From positions 1-56,750 of the forward strand of contig JAGBDN010000014.1 of NCBI GenBank assembly GCA_017937485.1: a DNA stretch of 56,750 nucleotides, given 5' to 3'. Every line of letters begins with the position of its first letter. Within the stretch, counting starts at the first letter, position 1. Shown here one piece after another: positions 18,238-27,179 of this stretch. Source of the stretch: Thermoguttaceae bacterium (GTDB taxonomy: Bacteria > Planctomycetota > Planctomycetia > Pirellulales > Thermoguttaceae). The position numbers and the translations under genes are program-made. The notes beneath the pieces were generated by a model. The model did not search any database. It had not been told where the DNA came from and saw only the letters and a program-made list of their open reading frames with translations.

Positions 18238-19395
18238 ATGACGTTCGCCTTCTCGAAGTCGCGCCGCGGCTTCACCCTCGTCGAATTGTTGGTCGTCATC
18301 GCGATCATCGGCATTCTCATTGGGTTGCTCCTTCCCGCCGTCCAAGCGGCGCGCGAAGCGGCCCGACGCATGCAATGCACCAACAATATGAAACAACTCG
18401 GTTTGGCCGTCCAAAACTTCCACGACGCGCACAACCGCATTCCGAACCAATACCGCGACAAGTTCTGGGAAGACGGCTTTTATCACGCGAACACCTTGAG
18501 CCGCCTCCAACGCTACTCCGCGCAAGCGTTGCTCCTCCCGTACATCGAACAAACCGCGCTTTTCGACACGATGACCGCCGCTCTCAAAAAAGCGCAGTCG
18601 ACCGGCAACAGCGCGTACTCGTTCAGCCCGACCGACGGGAGCAATATCCCGACCGATATGACCGAAAACCCGGCGACCGCCGCCATCGACGCGTTCCTTT
18701 GCCCGTCGGAAGGTCGCGCCGTCGGCTCGAAGGGCCAAGACAACCACATCGGTCGCTGCAGCTACGCCACGAACAACGGCGACGCGATTATGTCGAACGA
18801 CTCCTCCGGAAACGCGAACCGTCGCGGCGTCTTTATGAGCGGCTACTACTGCCCGAACACGACGTTCGCGACGATCACCGACGGTCTGAGCAACACGATG
18901 GCGTTCAGCGAAATCAACGTTACCGAAGTCGACAACGACCGCAGCGTCAAATCGGCGGTCGCGTACCTGACCGGCGCGAAATCGAAACCGTCGTCGGCGT
19001 GCTTGGCGTTCCGCGGCGAAAACGGCCAAATCACCGAAGGCACGACCGTTTACACGATCAAAGGTCGTCGTTGGATCGACGCGCGCAGCGCCTGCACGCA
19101 ATTCCAAGCGGCGCTTCCGCCGAACTCCCCGAGCTGCTGCGGTTCCGGCGGCGGCGAATCGTCCGACTACGGTTGCATTTCGGCTTCGTCGAACCACAGC
19201 GGCGGCGTCAACGTCGTGATGTGCGACGGTTCGGTCCGCTTCGTTAGCGAAACGGTCGACTGCGGCGACATTACGCAAATTATGGGCGGCGCGGCGAACA
19301 CGGAAGGCCAAGACAACAAGTGGACCGGCAAATCGTGGCACGGCGTTTGGGGCGCGATGGCGACTCCGAACAAAGGCGAAACCGAATCGCTTTAA
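18238..19395 (+). CDS. DUF1559 pseudopilin-like protein, paralogue 3
   Basis: This 385-residue protein has the same architecture as the two preceding genes: prepilin N-terminus ([20 protein letters not shown]), [18 protein letters not shown] box, PSCCGSGGG patch and [19 protein letters not shown] near the C-terminus. The central domain is clearly diverged ([20 protein letters not shown] and a different loop set), so it is an older duplicate. It has an independent perfect promoter. The small lipoprotein gene follows 150 bases later and could be read through from it. A DUF1559 gene followed by a small carboxypeptidase-regulatory-like lipoprotein is a common planctomycete arrangement. Confidence 0.9.
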   Translation: MTFAFSKSRRGFTLVELLVVIAIIGILIGLLLPAVQAAREAARRMQCTNNMKQLGLAVQNFHDAHNRIPNQYRDKFWEDGFYHANTLSRLQRYSAQALLLPYIEQTALFDTMTAALKKAQSTGNSAYSFSPTDGSNIPTDMTENPATAAIDAFLCPSEGRAVGSKGQDNHIGRCSYATNNGDAIMSNDSSGNANRRGVFMSGYYCPNTTFATITDGLSNTMAFSEINVTEVDNDRSVKSAVAYLTGAKSKPSSACLAFRGENGQITEGTTVYTIKGRRWIDARSACTQFQAALPPNSPSCCGSGGGESSDYGCISASSNHSGGVNVVMCDGSVRFVSETVDCGDITQIMGGAANTEGQDNKWTGKSWHGVWGAMATPNKGETESL

Positions 19396-19545
19396 TCGCA
19401 AACTTGACGCGGCGCGTTCTTCCGTTTGCGTCGGACGCGTCGTTTTTTCCCCTTTCCCCTTTCACTTTCCTCGTTTTCGCGTTCGGCGTCGGCTCGATGA
19501 AATCGACGGAACGCGGCGACGCAACGTTTGAAATAGGAACCCGTT

Positions 19546-20007
19546 ATGAAAAATAAATTCCTGTTGTTCTTCGCGCTTATCGGTCTTTTGGCGACAATCC
19601 CGGCTTGCGGCGGCGGCGCGATCAAGACGGAAGGCGTTACCGGCGTCGTTACGCTCGACGGCGAACCGCTCCCGAACGCGACCGTTTACTTCACTCCGGT
19701 CGACAAGGCTTCCGGCGCGCAACAAAGCGTCGGTCGCACGAACGAAGCCGGCGAATACAAACTGCAAACGCTCCTCGGCGCCGCCGACGCCGGCACGACC
19801 CCGGGCGATTACGTCGTTACGATCGACTGCGTCGACGAAGTGGAAACCGGGAATATGACGACGAACGACGACGGCGAAGATGTTCCGGAAATGGAAGAAA
19901 TTCAACGCGCGCCGGCTCGTTACCTGAACGCCGAAACGTCCGGTTTGACCGCGACGGTCGTCAAGGGTTCGAACACGTTCAACTTCGACCTGACCTCGGA
20001 AGAATGA
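19546..20007 (+). CDS. Small lipoprotein with carboxypeptidase-regulatory-like (transthyretin-like) fold
   Basis: This 153-residue protein has a lipoprotein signal: basic start, hydrophobic run FLLFFALIGLLATIP, then the lipobox-like AC with Cys at about residue 21. The mature domain begins GVTGVVTLDGEPLPNATVYFTP and continues with GRTNEAGEYKLQT and PGDYVVTID, the strand pattern of Ig/transthyretin-like CarboxypepD_reg domains. It would sit in a membrane leaflet facing the periplasm. AGGAACC lies upstream of the ATG. Its place directly after three DUF1559 genes suggests a shared envelope role, but no binding partner can be read from the sequence. Confidence 0.8.
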   Translation: MKNKFLLFFALIGLLATIPACGGGAIKTEGVTGVVTLDGEPLPNATVYFTPVDKASGAQQSVGRTNEAGEYKLQTLLGAADAGTTPGDYVVTIDCVDEVETGNMTTNDDGEDVPEMEEIQRAPARYLNAETSGLTATVVKGSNTFNFDLTSEE

Positions 20008-20045
20008 GTCGCGTTTAACCGCTTTCCGCGACTAACGCAAAACGA

Positions 20046-20084
20046 AAAACGACGGGCCGCCGCTTTGAGCGAACCCGTCGTTTT
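20046..20084. terminator. Bidirectional terminator between convergent genes
   Basis: Perfect 11-bp arms AAAACGACGGG (20046-20056) and CCCGTCGTTTT (20074-20084) flank a 17-base loop. The A/T ends give a T-run in both directions, and it lies between the lipoprotein gene (plus) and the serine acetyltransferase gene (minus). Confidence 0.85.
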
Positions 20085-20110
20085 CGCGTTTCTTGTCGAT
20101 TTGCGCTCGC

Positions 20111-21064
20111 TTAATTCTCCCGAACGACGAGGCACGGTTTCTCGATAACGATCGTCGAACGCGGTTCGACCGATTTCGTCAGCCAAACGCTCGACCCGAT
20201 CACGGAGTCCCGACCGACGACGACGTCGCCGCCCAAAATCGTCGCGTTCGCGTAAACGACGACGCCGTCTTCCAGCGTCGGGTGCCGCTTCGTTCCGCGG
20301 ACGAGTTCGCCGTTTTCGTCGCGCGGAAAACTCAACGCGCCGAGCGTAACGCCTTGGTAAATCTTGACCCAATCGCCGATTTCGCACGTCTCGCCGATCA
20401 CGACGCCGGTGCCGTGATCGATGAAGAAATATTCGCCGATTTTCGCGCCGGGGTGAATATCGACGCCGGTCCGCGAATGCGCCAACTCCGACATAATCCG
20501 CGGTATTAGCGGGACTTCCAACTCCCAAAGCGCCCGCGCGATTCGGTGCGTCGTAATCGCTTCGAAACCGGGATAACAAAAGACGACTTCCGCGGTCGAC
20601 TTACACGCCGGGTCGCCCTTGATCGCCGCTTCGACGTCTTTTTCGAGTTTTTCGCGAATCTCCGGAATCTTCGCCAAAAACGCCGCCGCCGTTTCGTCGC
20701 CGCGACGGTCGAAGTCGGCGCGCTTCTCCGGTCGACAGGGTTCGAGCGCGGAACCGTTCGCCGTTTCGCCGCAAAACGCTCGAGAAATCTGCGCCCGCAA
20801 CGCGTCGTAAATTTTGTCGACAAGGTTCCCGACGTAATAAACGACGTTGTTCGAGTTCAGCCGGTCGCGCCGACGGAAGCCGGGAAAGAGAACTTCGTTC
20901 AAATCGCTCAAAATCTCGACGACGGTCTCTTTGTTTGGAAGCGAGCAACGGTCGAGCCGGCACGTCGCCCGAGTTCGCGAGTACGACGCGACAATCTTTT
21001 CCGTTAATTCCGGAAGCGCGTCCCGAGTTCTTTTCTCCGCGTTCGCCAACCGAATTTCCTCCAT
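20111..21064 (-). CDS. cysE: Serine O-acetyltransferase
   Basis: This 317-residue enzyme transfers acetyl from acetyl-CoA to L-serine, giving O-acetylserine for cysteine synthesis in the cytosol. The C-terminal half is a left-handed beta-helix of hexapeptide repeats (IGEYFFIDHGTGVVIGETCEIGDWVKIYQGVTLG). It carries the family's catalytic-type histidines in FIDHGTG and the motif TKRHPTLEDGVVVYANATILG. The N-terminal helical part is long, as in the EpsC-like bacterial subgroup. The closest relatives would be annotated EpsC/CysE. A minus-strand promoter (TTGACA-N17-CAAAAT) lies about 110 bases upstream, divergent from the next gene. No cysteine synthase gene is nearby. Confidence 0.92.
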   Translation of the reverse strand: MEEIRLANAEKRTRDALPELTEKIVASYSRTRATCRLDRCSLPNKETVVEILSDLNEVLFPGFRRRDRLNSNNVVYYVGNLVDKIYDALRAQISRAFCGETANGSALEPCRPEKRADFDRRGDETAAAFLAKIPEIREKLEKDVEAAIKGDPACKSTAEVVFCYPGFEAITTHRIARALWELEVPLIPRIMSELAHSRTGVDIHPGAKIGEYFFIDHGTGVVIGETCEIGDWVKIYQGVTLGALSFPRDENGELVRGTKRHPTLEDGVVVYANATILGGDVVVGRDSVIGSSVWLTKSVEPRSTIVIEKPCLVVREN

Positions 21065-21177
21065 TTTCCCCGTTTTTCCTTTCTTATTTTTTGCGTCGCG
21101 CGACTTCGTGTTTTCGCGCCCGGCGGTCGCGCTCCCGCTCGTTCAAAATCGTTTAATAACGCGCCGTCTTCCTCTTT

Positions 21178-21206
21178 ATTTTGCCCGTTCGCAGTCGATT
21201 TGTCAA
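21178..21206 (-). promoter_or_regulatory. Promoter of the serine acetyltransferase gene
   Basis: On the minus strand TTGACA (21206-21201), 17-base spacer, CAAAAT (21183-21178). It lies 114 bases upstream of the start codon. Confidence 0.65.
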
Positions 21207-21299
21207 GCCGCTTCCGCCGCTCTTTTTCGCGCTTCTCGCCGACTTTGCGGCAAGTCGGCGCGCCGACGACGAAAAATCGCCCCTTTTTTCTCCCTTCCC

Positions 21300-21328
21300 T
21301 TGCCAAATCGCGCCGAATCTGATATTCT
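21300..21328 (+). promoter_or_regulatory. Promoter of the membrane-protein gene at 21443
   Basis: TTGCCA (21300-21305), 17-base spacer, TATTCT (21323-21328). About 110 bases lie between it and the ATG. Confidence 0.6.
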
Positions 21329-21442
21329 AAAGACGAACGTTTTACCGGTCGCCGCTCGGCGCCGACGTTCCCGTCCGTCTCGCCGGTTTCCCGTTATTCC
21401 GGTCGTTTTCGTCCTTTATTTTCGCCGATAGAAAGCCCGACT

Positions 21443-22702
21443 ATGTCCGATTCCGACCGCCCGAACGAACCGAACGACGATTCGCGCCTGCAAGCCGACG
21501 CGCAATTTGGTTTGAAATTCGTCTCGCAAACAACGCCGGACGACGTTTTCGCGATTCGCTCCGACGACGCGACGCCCGCTTCCGCCCCGTCGACGCCGAA
21601 CCCGAACGACGGGCCGACCGTCGCGCCCCCCGCCCCGTCGAGCGAACCGGACGTTTACGGTCTCGCCGAGCCGATTCCGCCGCAACCGTCGCCGTCCGTC
21701 GCGCCGTCGAAAAACGACGCGCCGAAAAAAAAGAAATCGCGTTTCCAATCCGACTTTGACGACGCGGAGAAAACCGAATATTCGCTCGAAGAGATTTACG
21801 AACGCAAGCGTCGCGAACGCGAGGAAAACGGCGACGACGAGTACGTCCGCGGCGAACGGATTCCGTTGCCGGAGCGTCCCTTCGTCGACCGTTTGATGAC
21901 GCCGTTTCGCTCGCCGTCGTTCCTATTGCGGTTGGGGGTGATTTCGGGTTTAGCGTTTATCCCGTTGTTTTTGGCGACTTGGCTCTTTTCGCGGCATTTT
22001 ACGACCGTCGTCGCGGAGATGCTGGCGAAAAACGAGGAACTCGGCGCGCTGACGGCGTTTTTTCGTTGCGTTTGGGGCGACAAGGTGATTTTTTCGCTCT
22101 TCTGCTTCGGTTGGGGCGTTTTTTCGATACCGCACTCGTTTCACATCTTTACCGAAACGGCGTCCGGCGCGGACGAAATCGACGAATGGCCGGAGTACAA
22201 CTTCGTCGGCGGACTCGGTCAATTCCTTTGGTTGACGGCGCTTACGTTCATCGGCGGGACGCCGGGCGCGTTCCTGTTCGGCGTTTTGGGTTTGAATCCG
22301 CTCGTTGGGTTCGCGTTCTCCGGAACGCTGTTGACGCCGTTCTTTTTCCTCGGCTGCATGCAGAAGGACGCGCTTTTTTACTTGGCGACGAAGGAGACGG
22401 TTCAAAGTTTGAAGCGCGTCGGCAAGAGTTGGCTCAACTTTTACTTTATCGCGTTCGCGTTCCTTTTCGGGACGGTCGGTTTGTCGTTGGCGGCGATCGG
22501 CGCGGTCGTTTCGGCGAAGGGGTCGGCGTCGCGAGCGGTCTTCGCGGCGGCGGTTATTTCGCTGATTTTTAGTTTTATTCCGGCGCTTTACCTCCGCTTT
22601 TTGGGCCGTTTGGCTTGGATTATCGAAGACGACGTCCGCCGACGCGCCGAAGAGGAAGAGGACGCGGAAACCGACGAAGCCGATTCGGACGAAGACGCGT
22701 AA
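21443..22702 (+). CDS. Multi-spanning membrane protein of unknown function
   Basis: This 419-residue protein begins with about 145 residues of acidic, proline-rich, probably disordered cytoplasmic sequence (APASAPSTPNPNDGP and similar). It then has about six hydrophobic helices, including LLRLGVISGLAFIPLFLATWLF, the segments around GDKVIFSLFCFGWGVFSIPH, FLWLTALTFIGGTPGAFLFG, LTPFFFLGCM and FYFIAFAFLFGTVGLSLAAIG, and a last one near SLIFSFIPALYL. The C-terminus is strongly acidic. I do not recognise the family. Similar proteins occur as conserved hypothetical membrane proteins in planctomycetes, which is memory-based and unverified. The Shine-Dalgarno sequence is weak. Confidence 0.75.
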   Translation: MSDSDRPNEPNDDSRLQADAQFGLKFVSQTTPDDVFAIRSDDATPASAPSTPNPNDGPTVAPPAPSSEPDVYGLAEPIPPQPSPSVAPSKNDAPKKKKSRFQSDFDDAEKTEYSLEEIYERKRREREENGDDEYVRGERIPLPERPFVDRLMTPFRSPSFLLRLGVISGLAFIPLFLATWLFSRHFTTVVAEMLAKNEELGALTAFFRCVWGDKVIFSLFCFGWGVFSIPHSFHIFTETASGADEIDEWPEYNFVGGLGQFLWLTALTFIGGTPGAFLFGVLGLNPLVGFAFSGTLLTPFFFLGCMQKDALFYLATKETVQSLKRVGKSWLNFYFIAFAFLFGTVGLSLAAIGAVVSAKGSASRAVFAAAVISLIFSFIPALYLRFLGRLAWIIEDDVRRRAEEEEDAETDEADSDEDA

Positions 22703-22747
22703 ACGCCGCCCGCCGAAAGCGGCCTTCCCCGAGGCGCCGCCGGGCCC

Positions 22748-23187
22748 GCCGAAGGCGGTTTTATCCGCGCTACCGCGCGAACTCGGTTTCCGCTCCCGTT
22801 GGTCGCGACGCGTTCGCCCAACAAGAGCAAAGGAACCGACGTCGAAACGCCTTTTCTTTCAAACTTTACAAGCGTTCGTCGTTAGCTCGGCGCCGCCGAA
22901 GGCGGTTTTACCCGAGCTACCGCTCGAACTCGGTTTCCGCTCCCGTTGGTCGCGACGCGCTCGCCCAACAAGAGCGAAGGAACCGACGTTGAAACGACGT
23001 TTCTTTCGAACTTTACAAGCGTTCGTCGTTAACTCGGCGCCGCCGAAGGCGGTTTTACCCGAGCTACCGCTCGAACTCGGTTTCCGCTCCCGTTGGTCGC
23101 GACGCGTTCGCCCAACAAGAGCGAAGGAACCGACGTCGAAACGACGTTTCTTTCGAACTTTACAAGCGTTCGTCGTTAGCTCGGCGA
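22748..23187. repeat. Intergenic tandem repeat, three units of 147 bp
   Basis: Units begin at 22748, 22895 and 23042 with GCCGAAGGCGGTTTTA. They continue through CGAACTCGGTTTCCGCTCCC and GTTGGTCGCGACGCG, and end near CAAGCGTTCGTCGTTA. Units two and three are nearly identical. Each starts with a hairpin CCGCC-GAA-GGCGG followed by TTTT, which looks like a small intrinsic terminator. The period is a multiple of three, so an Arg-rich frame stays open through the copies. I consider that incidental. Confidence 0.88.
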
Positions 23188-23268
23188 ACGTTTTTTTTCG
23201 CCGTTTTCTCGCTTTTTCTCTCGTCGAGAGTTTTTTCTCAAAATCGGCGACGTTTCGTCGGCAAACGC

Positions 23269-23297
23269 TTGCAATCGCGCCTTCTCGGCGATATAAT
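23269..23297 (+). promoter_or_regulatory. Promoter of the two SUMF1-like genes
   Basis: TTGCAA (23269-23274), 17-base spacer, TATAAT (23292-23297). The ATG at 23383 follows about 80 bases after the expected start point. Confidence 0.8.
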
Positions 23298-23382
23298 CGT
23301 CGACGTAAACGGCCCGCGCCGGTCGTTTCCGCCGCTCTCTTCCTTTCCCGCTTTCTTTGCTCGTTCCAAGGAGAAACGCAAA

Positions 23383-25413
23383 ATGGCTAAAAAACGCGAA
23401 AAATCGCCGAAACAAGCGCCGGTCGCCGAAAATTACGACGGGCCTTGGGACTCGAACCCGGAAGCGGGGACGCGCAAAACGGTCGAAATCGCCGGGGTCG
23501 AATGGGCGTTCCGATACTGCCCGCCCGGAACGTTCGGAATGGGGGCGCGTCGCGGCAAGAAGTGGGATTGGCTCGCCGCCAATTATCGCGACGTAACGCT
23601 GACGCGCGGCTTTTGGATCGCCGAAACGCCGACGACGCAAGCGCAGTACGAAGCGTTGATCGGCGAAAACCCGAGCTTTTTTTCGCCCCTTCGACTCGAA
23701 CGGATAACGGACGAGGAACGCGCCAAACGAGAGGAACGCCTCGCGCGGCTCGCGAAATCGTCCCCCGAACACGCCGCCAAGGTTCGCGCTAAGGAGGACG
23801 CGGAAGACGCCCGAATCGCCGCGCTCGACCCGCTCGAAACGCGGGATTTCCCGGTCGACAGCGTCTCTTGGAACGACGCCGCGAACTGCGCGCAAAAAGC
23901 GACCGAAGCGGCGGCCCTCCCGAACGGTTTCGTCTTGCGGCTCCCGACCGAGGCGGAGTGGGAATACGCTTGCCGCGCCGGAACCGAAACCCATTTCTTT
24001 TGGGGCTCGACGCCGAAACCGTCGGCGATGAACTGCGACAGCGCGGCGCGCAAGGCGTCGGATTCCGAACCGCTCCGTCGAACGTCGCGGGTTCGCTCTT
24101 ATCCGCCGAATCCTTGGGGCGTTTACGACGCGCACGGGAACGTCGAAGAATGGGTTTTCGACCGTTGGCGCGCTTGGCTCGGCTCGACTCGCGACGGCGC
24201 GGAAACCGACCCGGTCGGCCCGCCGCAAGGCCGCGAGTCCGTCAAATGTCGAATCTTTCGCGGCGGCGGTTGGAATTCCGAAACCTATCAATGCGACGCG
24301 GCTTTTCGTTATTTCGCCCACTATCGCGACGACGTTCCGCCGATTCGCTCGCAATCGCGCGGTTTTCGGTTGGCGCTCGGGTTTCCGATCGCGGAACCGG
24401 AAGCGCCGCCGCGCGTCAAAAAGAGCGAACTGGCGACGACGCGGCGTCAAAAGTTGGCGGACGATTGGACGCTCTCCCCCGAAGCCGGGACGCGCAAAAC
24501 GTTCGAGTTCAACGGCGTCGAGTTCGCGTTTCGGCGCTGCCCGCCCGGAACCTTTACGATGGGAGAAAGCCCGGACGAAATTTGCGGTTCGATAACGAAA
24601 AAAGAACGCGAAGAGGCTTTGCGGAACCTGCGGCGTTGCCAAGTAACGCTGACGCGCGGCTTTTGGACGCTCGAAACGCCGGTAACGCAAGCGCAGTACG
24701 AGGCGGTAATCGGCGAAAACCCGAGCTTTTTCGTCGACTCGGACTCCGTTCCGGACTTTTACGCGGACGATTACGCCAAGGTTCATATGAAGGCGAGCGG
24801 TTCCCTTTGGCCCCCTGATTTCCAAGAATCCGGCGGCGGCGCGGGGTTGGTTCGCGGCGTCGATACTTCCGAATTTCCGGTCGAAAACGTTTGGTTCGAC
24901 GATTGTCTTGAGTTTTTAGCGGAGTTGAACGCGCTCGTCGCGCCGCCGGACGGTTGGGTCTTTCGCCTCTTGACCGAAGCCGAATGGGAATACGCCTGCC
25001 GCGCCGGAACCGAAACGGCGTTTCCTTGGGGCTCGTCGCTCAACGGCGATAAGGCCAACTGCCGCGGAACGCTCCAGTACGGGACGCGGGAAAAGGGCCC
25101 TTGGTTGCGCCGAACGACGCCAGTTCGCTCCTATCCGCCGAATCCTTGGGGACTTTACGATATGAACGGCAACGTGTTCGAATTTTGTTCCGACTGGTAC
25201 GGCGCGCCCCCGGAAGGCGTCGCGACCGACCCGACCGGCCCGGCGGAGAAAGCGGACGACCACTGGCGGCTCCAAGGGCGAATTATTCGCGGCGGCTCTT
25301 GGGAGTCCGTCGCCGGGAGTTGCCTCTCTTCCGTTCGCGATTGCGCGAGCCCTTACCACAATTTCCACCAAGGGTACGTCGGCTTCCGCATCGCGTTGGG
25401 CCGCCCGTACTGA
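23383..25413 (+). CDS. Two-domain SUMF1/FGE-sulfatase-like protein
   Basis: The protein has 676 residues. The start at 23383 is preceded by AAGGAG, and an upstream in-frame extension would overlap the promoter. Two full copies of the formylglycine-generating-enzyme fold follow each other: about residues 20-345 and 360-676. Each opens with AGTRKT(V/F)E followed by a CPPGTF motif, has a TRGFW...TP(T/V)TQAQYEA block, a LPTEAEWEYACRAGTET or LLTEAEWEYACRAGTET block, NPWG(V/L)YD(A/M)xGNV, and ends RGGxW...GFR(L/I)ALG. In true formylglycine-generating enzymes a C-x4-C pair sits in the RGGSxxC segment. Here only the second cysteine remains in each domain (GGGWNSETYQC and GGSWESVAGSC), so sulfatase activation is unlikely and a binding role is more plausible. 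There is no signal peptide. It is followed by a paralogue 65 bases downstream. Confidence 0.85.
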   Translation: MAKKREKSPKQAPVAENYDGPWDSNPEAGTRKTVEIAGVEWAFRYCPPGTFGMGARRGKKWDWLAANYRDVTLTRGFWIAETPTTQAQYEALIGENPSFFSPLRLERITDEERAKREERLARLAKSSPEHAAKVRAKEDAEDARIAALDPLETRDFPVDSVSWNDAANCAQKATEAAALPNGFVLRLPTEAEWEYACRAGTETHFFWGSTPKPSAMNCDSAARKASDSEPLRRTSRVRSYPPNPWGVYDAHGNVEEWVFDRWRAWLGSTRDGAETDPVGPPQGRESVKCRIFRGGGWNSETYQCDAAFRYFAHYRDDVPPIRSQSRGFRLALGFPIAEPEAPPRVKKSELATTRRQKLADDWTLSPEAGTRKTFEFNGVEFAFRRCPPGTFTMGESPDEICGSITKKEREEALRNLRRCQVTLTRGFWTLETPVTQAQYEAVIGENPSFFVDSDSVPDFYADDYAKVHMKASGSLWPPDFQESGGGAGLVRGVDTSEFPVENVWFDDCLEFLAELNALVAPPDGWVFRLLTEAEWEYACRAGTETAFPWGSSLNGDKANCRGTLQYGTREKGPWLRRTTPVRSYPPNPWGLYDMNGNVFEFCSDWYGAPPEGVATDPTGPAEKADDHWRLQGRIIRGGSWESVAGSCLSSVRDCASPYHNFHQGYVGFRIALGRPY

Positions 25414-25478
25414 CCGCCCGGCCCGTCCCGGCTTTAACCGACCAACGTCCAACTCGCTTCAATAAAGGGATTAACGCA

Positions 25479-27179
25479 ATGTCGACAAACAACGAAACGA
25501 CGCTCGCTTGGGACGCTTCTCCGGAAGCGGGAACGCGCAAAACGGTCGAAATCGCCGGGGTCGAATGGGCGTTCCGATACTGCCCGCCCGGAACGTTCGC
25601 GATGGGAACGGAGAAAGAAGAGCGGTTCGGCGCGAACGAAACGCTTCACGACGTAACGCTTACCGAAGGTTTTTGGTTCGCCGAAACGCCGGTAACGCAA
25701 GCGCAATACGAGGCGGTCGTCGGAACGAACCCGAGCTTTTCCTTGACGCCGGACAACCCCGGACGCGCGCCGTCCCCCTTTAAAACGTCGACCGCCGAAG
25801 ACGTTCCGCGCTTTCCGGTCGACGGCGTCTCTTGGTTCGACGCGCAAGAGTTTTGCCGTCGACTGAACGCGGAAAACGTTTTGCCGGAAGGTTTTGCGTT
25901 TCGTCTTCCTTGGGAGGCGGAATGGGAATACGCCGCGCGGGCCGGGTCGACCGAGCGTTACGCGCTCGCCGTTTTGCCCGAATGCGTCGACTTTTGGGGA
26001 TCGGGAGAAGTTTGGGGGTCTCTGGCGCCTCTCCCGGTCGGCTCGAAAGTATTAACGAACGCTTGGGGCGTTTCCGACGCGACGTACAACGGCTTCGAAT
26101 GGACGCTCGACCGTTTCGGCGCCTACCCGGAGGGCGCGGCGGTCGACCCGACCGGCCCGACGTTCGGCGAAAAACGGGTTTTGCGCGGTCTTCCGAGGTC
26201 TTACGCGCCGTCGTTGGCTTACGCGGCGCTTCGGGAATCGCTCCCGCCGAGCGAACGGCGCGGGTTCGTCGGTTTTCGGCTCGTCGTCGGGCGCCCGATT
26301 TCGGAGGACGTCGCGGTCGAAACGCCAAAGTCGCCGGAAGCGTTTGCAAGCGACGACTTCGCCGCGTCCCCCGATTCGACGCTCGCTCCGGAACCGGGAA
26401 CGCGTCGCGTTCTCCAAATCGCCGGCGTCGAGTTCGCGTTCCGCTTTTGCCCGGCCGGAACTTTTACGATAGGGAGTCCGGAAGACGAAAAGTTGCGCGG
26501 GCCGGGGGAAACCCAATGCGAAGTAACGCTGACGCGCGGCTATTGGGTCGCCGAAACGCCGGTAACGCAAGCGCAATATTCGGCGGTCGTCGGGAAGAAT
26601 CCGAGTTGGTACCAAGCGACGGGCGAACGTCGCCGCGAGGTCGAGGGGCTCGACACGTCCGACTTCCCGGTCGAAGGGCTCCATTGGTTCGCCGCGAACG
26701 ACTTTTGTCGCAAACTCAACGAAGAAACGGGGTTGGGGATTCTCCCGGACGAGTTCGAGTTCCGCCTTTTGACCGAAGCGGAATGGGAGCGCGCCTGTCG
26801 AGCCGGAACGACCGGGCCCCTTTACGCCGACGAGAAAATAACGAAGCTCGCTTGGATTTGGCGCAACGGGAAACGCCCGCGCAAAGTCGGCGGTCGCGCG
26901 CCGAACCCTTGGGGCCTTTACGATATGTTGGGAAACGTTCTGGAATGGACGCTCGACTGGAGCCGGACTTTCTCCTCCGGCAATCGCGGCTGCTATTATC
27001 ACGCTTGGGAGACGGTCGACCCGGTCGGCCCGGCGACGGGGTTCGAACGCGCTCTTCGGGGCGGCTCTTGGCGCGACGCGCCGAGAGAGGTTCGCTCGGC
27101 GGCTCGCTACTTCCTGAAACCGGCGAATTTTCACCCGACCGTCGGTTTCCGCTTCGCGATCGCCCGCAAACGACCTTAA
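25479..27179 (+). CDS. Two-domain SUMF1/FGE-sulfatase-like protein, second copy
   Basis: The protein has 566 residues from the ATG at 25479, which has AAAGGGA upstream. The open frame further upstream lies inside the previous gene and is not used. Domain 1 (about 12-285) begins PEAGTRKTVEIAGVEWAFRY, identical to the previous protein's domain 1. Domain 2 (about 300-566) begins PEPGTRRVLQIAGVEF. Both have the WxAETPVTQAQY and EAEWE blocks and end in GFR. The catalytic cysteine region is lost completely: domain 1 has RGLPRSYAPSLAY and domain 2 RGGSWRDAPREVR, with no cysteine. This supports a non-enzymatic, probably carbohydrate- or protein-binding function. It is likely one transcript with the preceding gene, and shared blocks point to domain-swapping duplication. 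Confidence 0.85.
   Translation: MSTNNETTLAWDASPEAGTRKTVEIAGVEWAFRYCPPGTFAMGTEKEERFGANETLHDVTLTEGFWFAETPVTQAQYEAVVGTNPSFSLTPDNPGRAPSPFKTSTAEDVPRFPVDGVSWFDAQEFCRRLNAENVLPEGFAFRLPWEAEWEYAARAGSTERYALAVLPECVDFWGSGEVWGSLAPLPVGSKVLTNAWGVSDATYNGFEWTLDRFGAYPEGAAVDPTGPTFGEKRVLRGLPRSYAPSLAYAALRESLPPSERRGFVGFRLVVGRPISEDVAVETPKSPEAFASDDFAASPDSTLAPEPGTRRVLQIAGVEFAFRFCPAGTFTIGSPEDEKLRGPGETQCEVTLTRGYWVAETPVTQAQYSAVVGKNPSWYQATGERRREVEGLDTSDFPVEGLHWFAANDFCRKLNEETGLGILPDEFEFRLLTEAEWERACRAGTTGPLYADEKITKLAWIWRNGKRPRKVGGRAPNPWGLYDMLGNVLEWTLDWSRTFSSGNRGCYYHAWETVDPVGPATGFERALRGGSWRDAPREVRSAARYFLKPANFHPTVGFRFAIARKRP

Larger units (their letters stand above)
21065..21442. other. Divergent intergenic region
   Basis: This 378-base region holds two oppositely directed promoters (21178-21206 minus, 21300-21328 plus) and no gene. 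Confidence 0.65.
22703..23382. other. Intergenic region
   Basis: About 680 bases hold the three-copy 147-bp repeat, then the promoter at 23269-23297 and the ribosome site of the following SUMF1-like gene. No protein gene is supported. Confidence 0.65.

Noticed and set aside
23383..27179. Functional formylglycine-generating enzymes
   Set aside because: The required cysteine pair is incomplete or absent in all four domains and no sulfatase is nearby.
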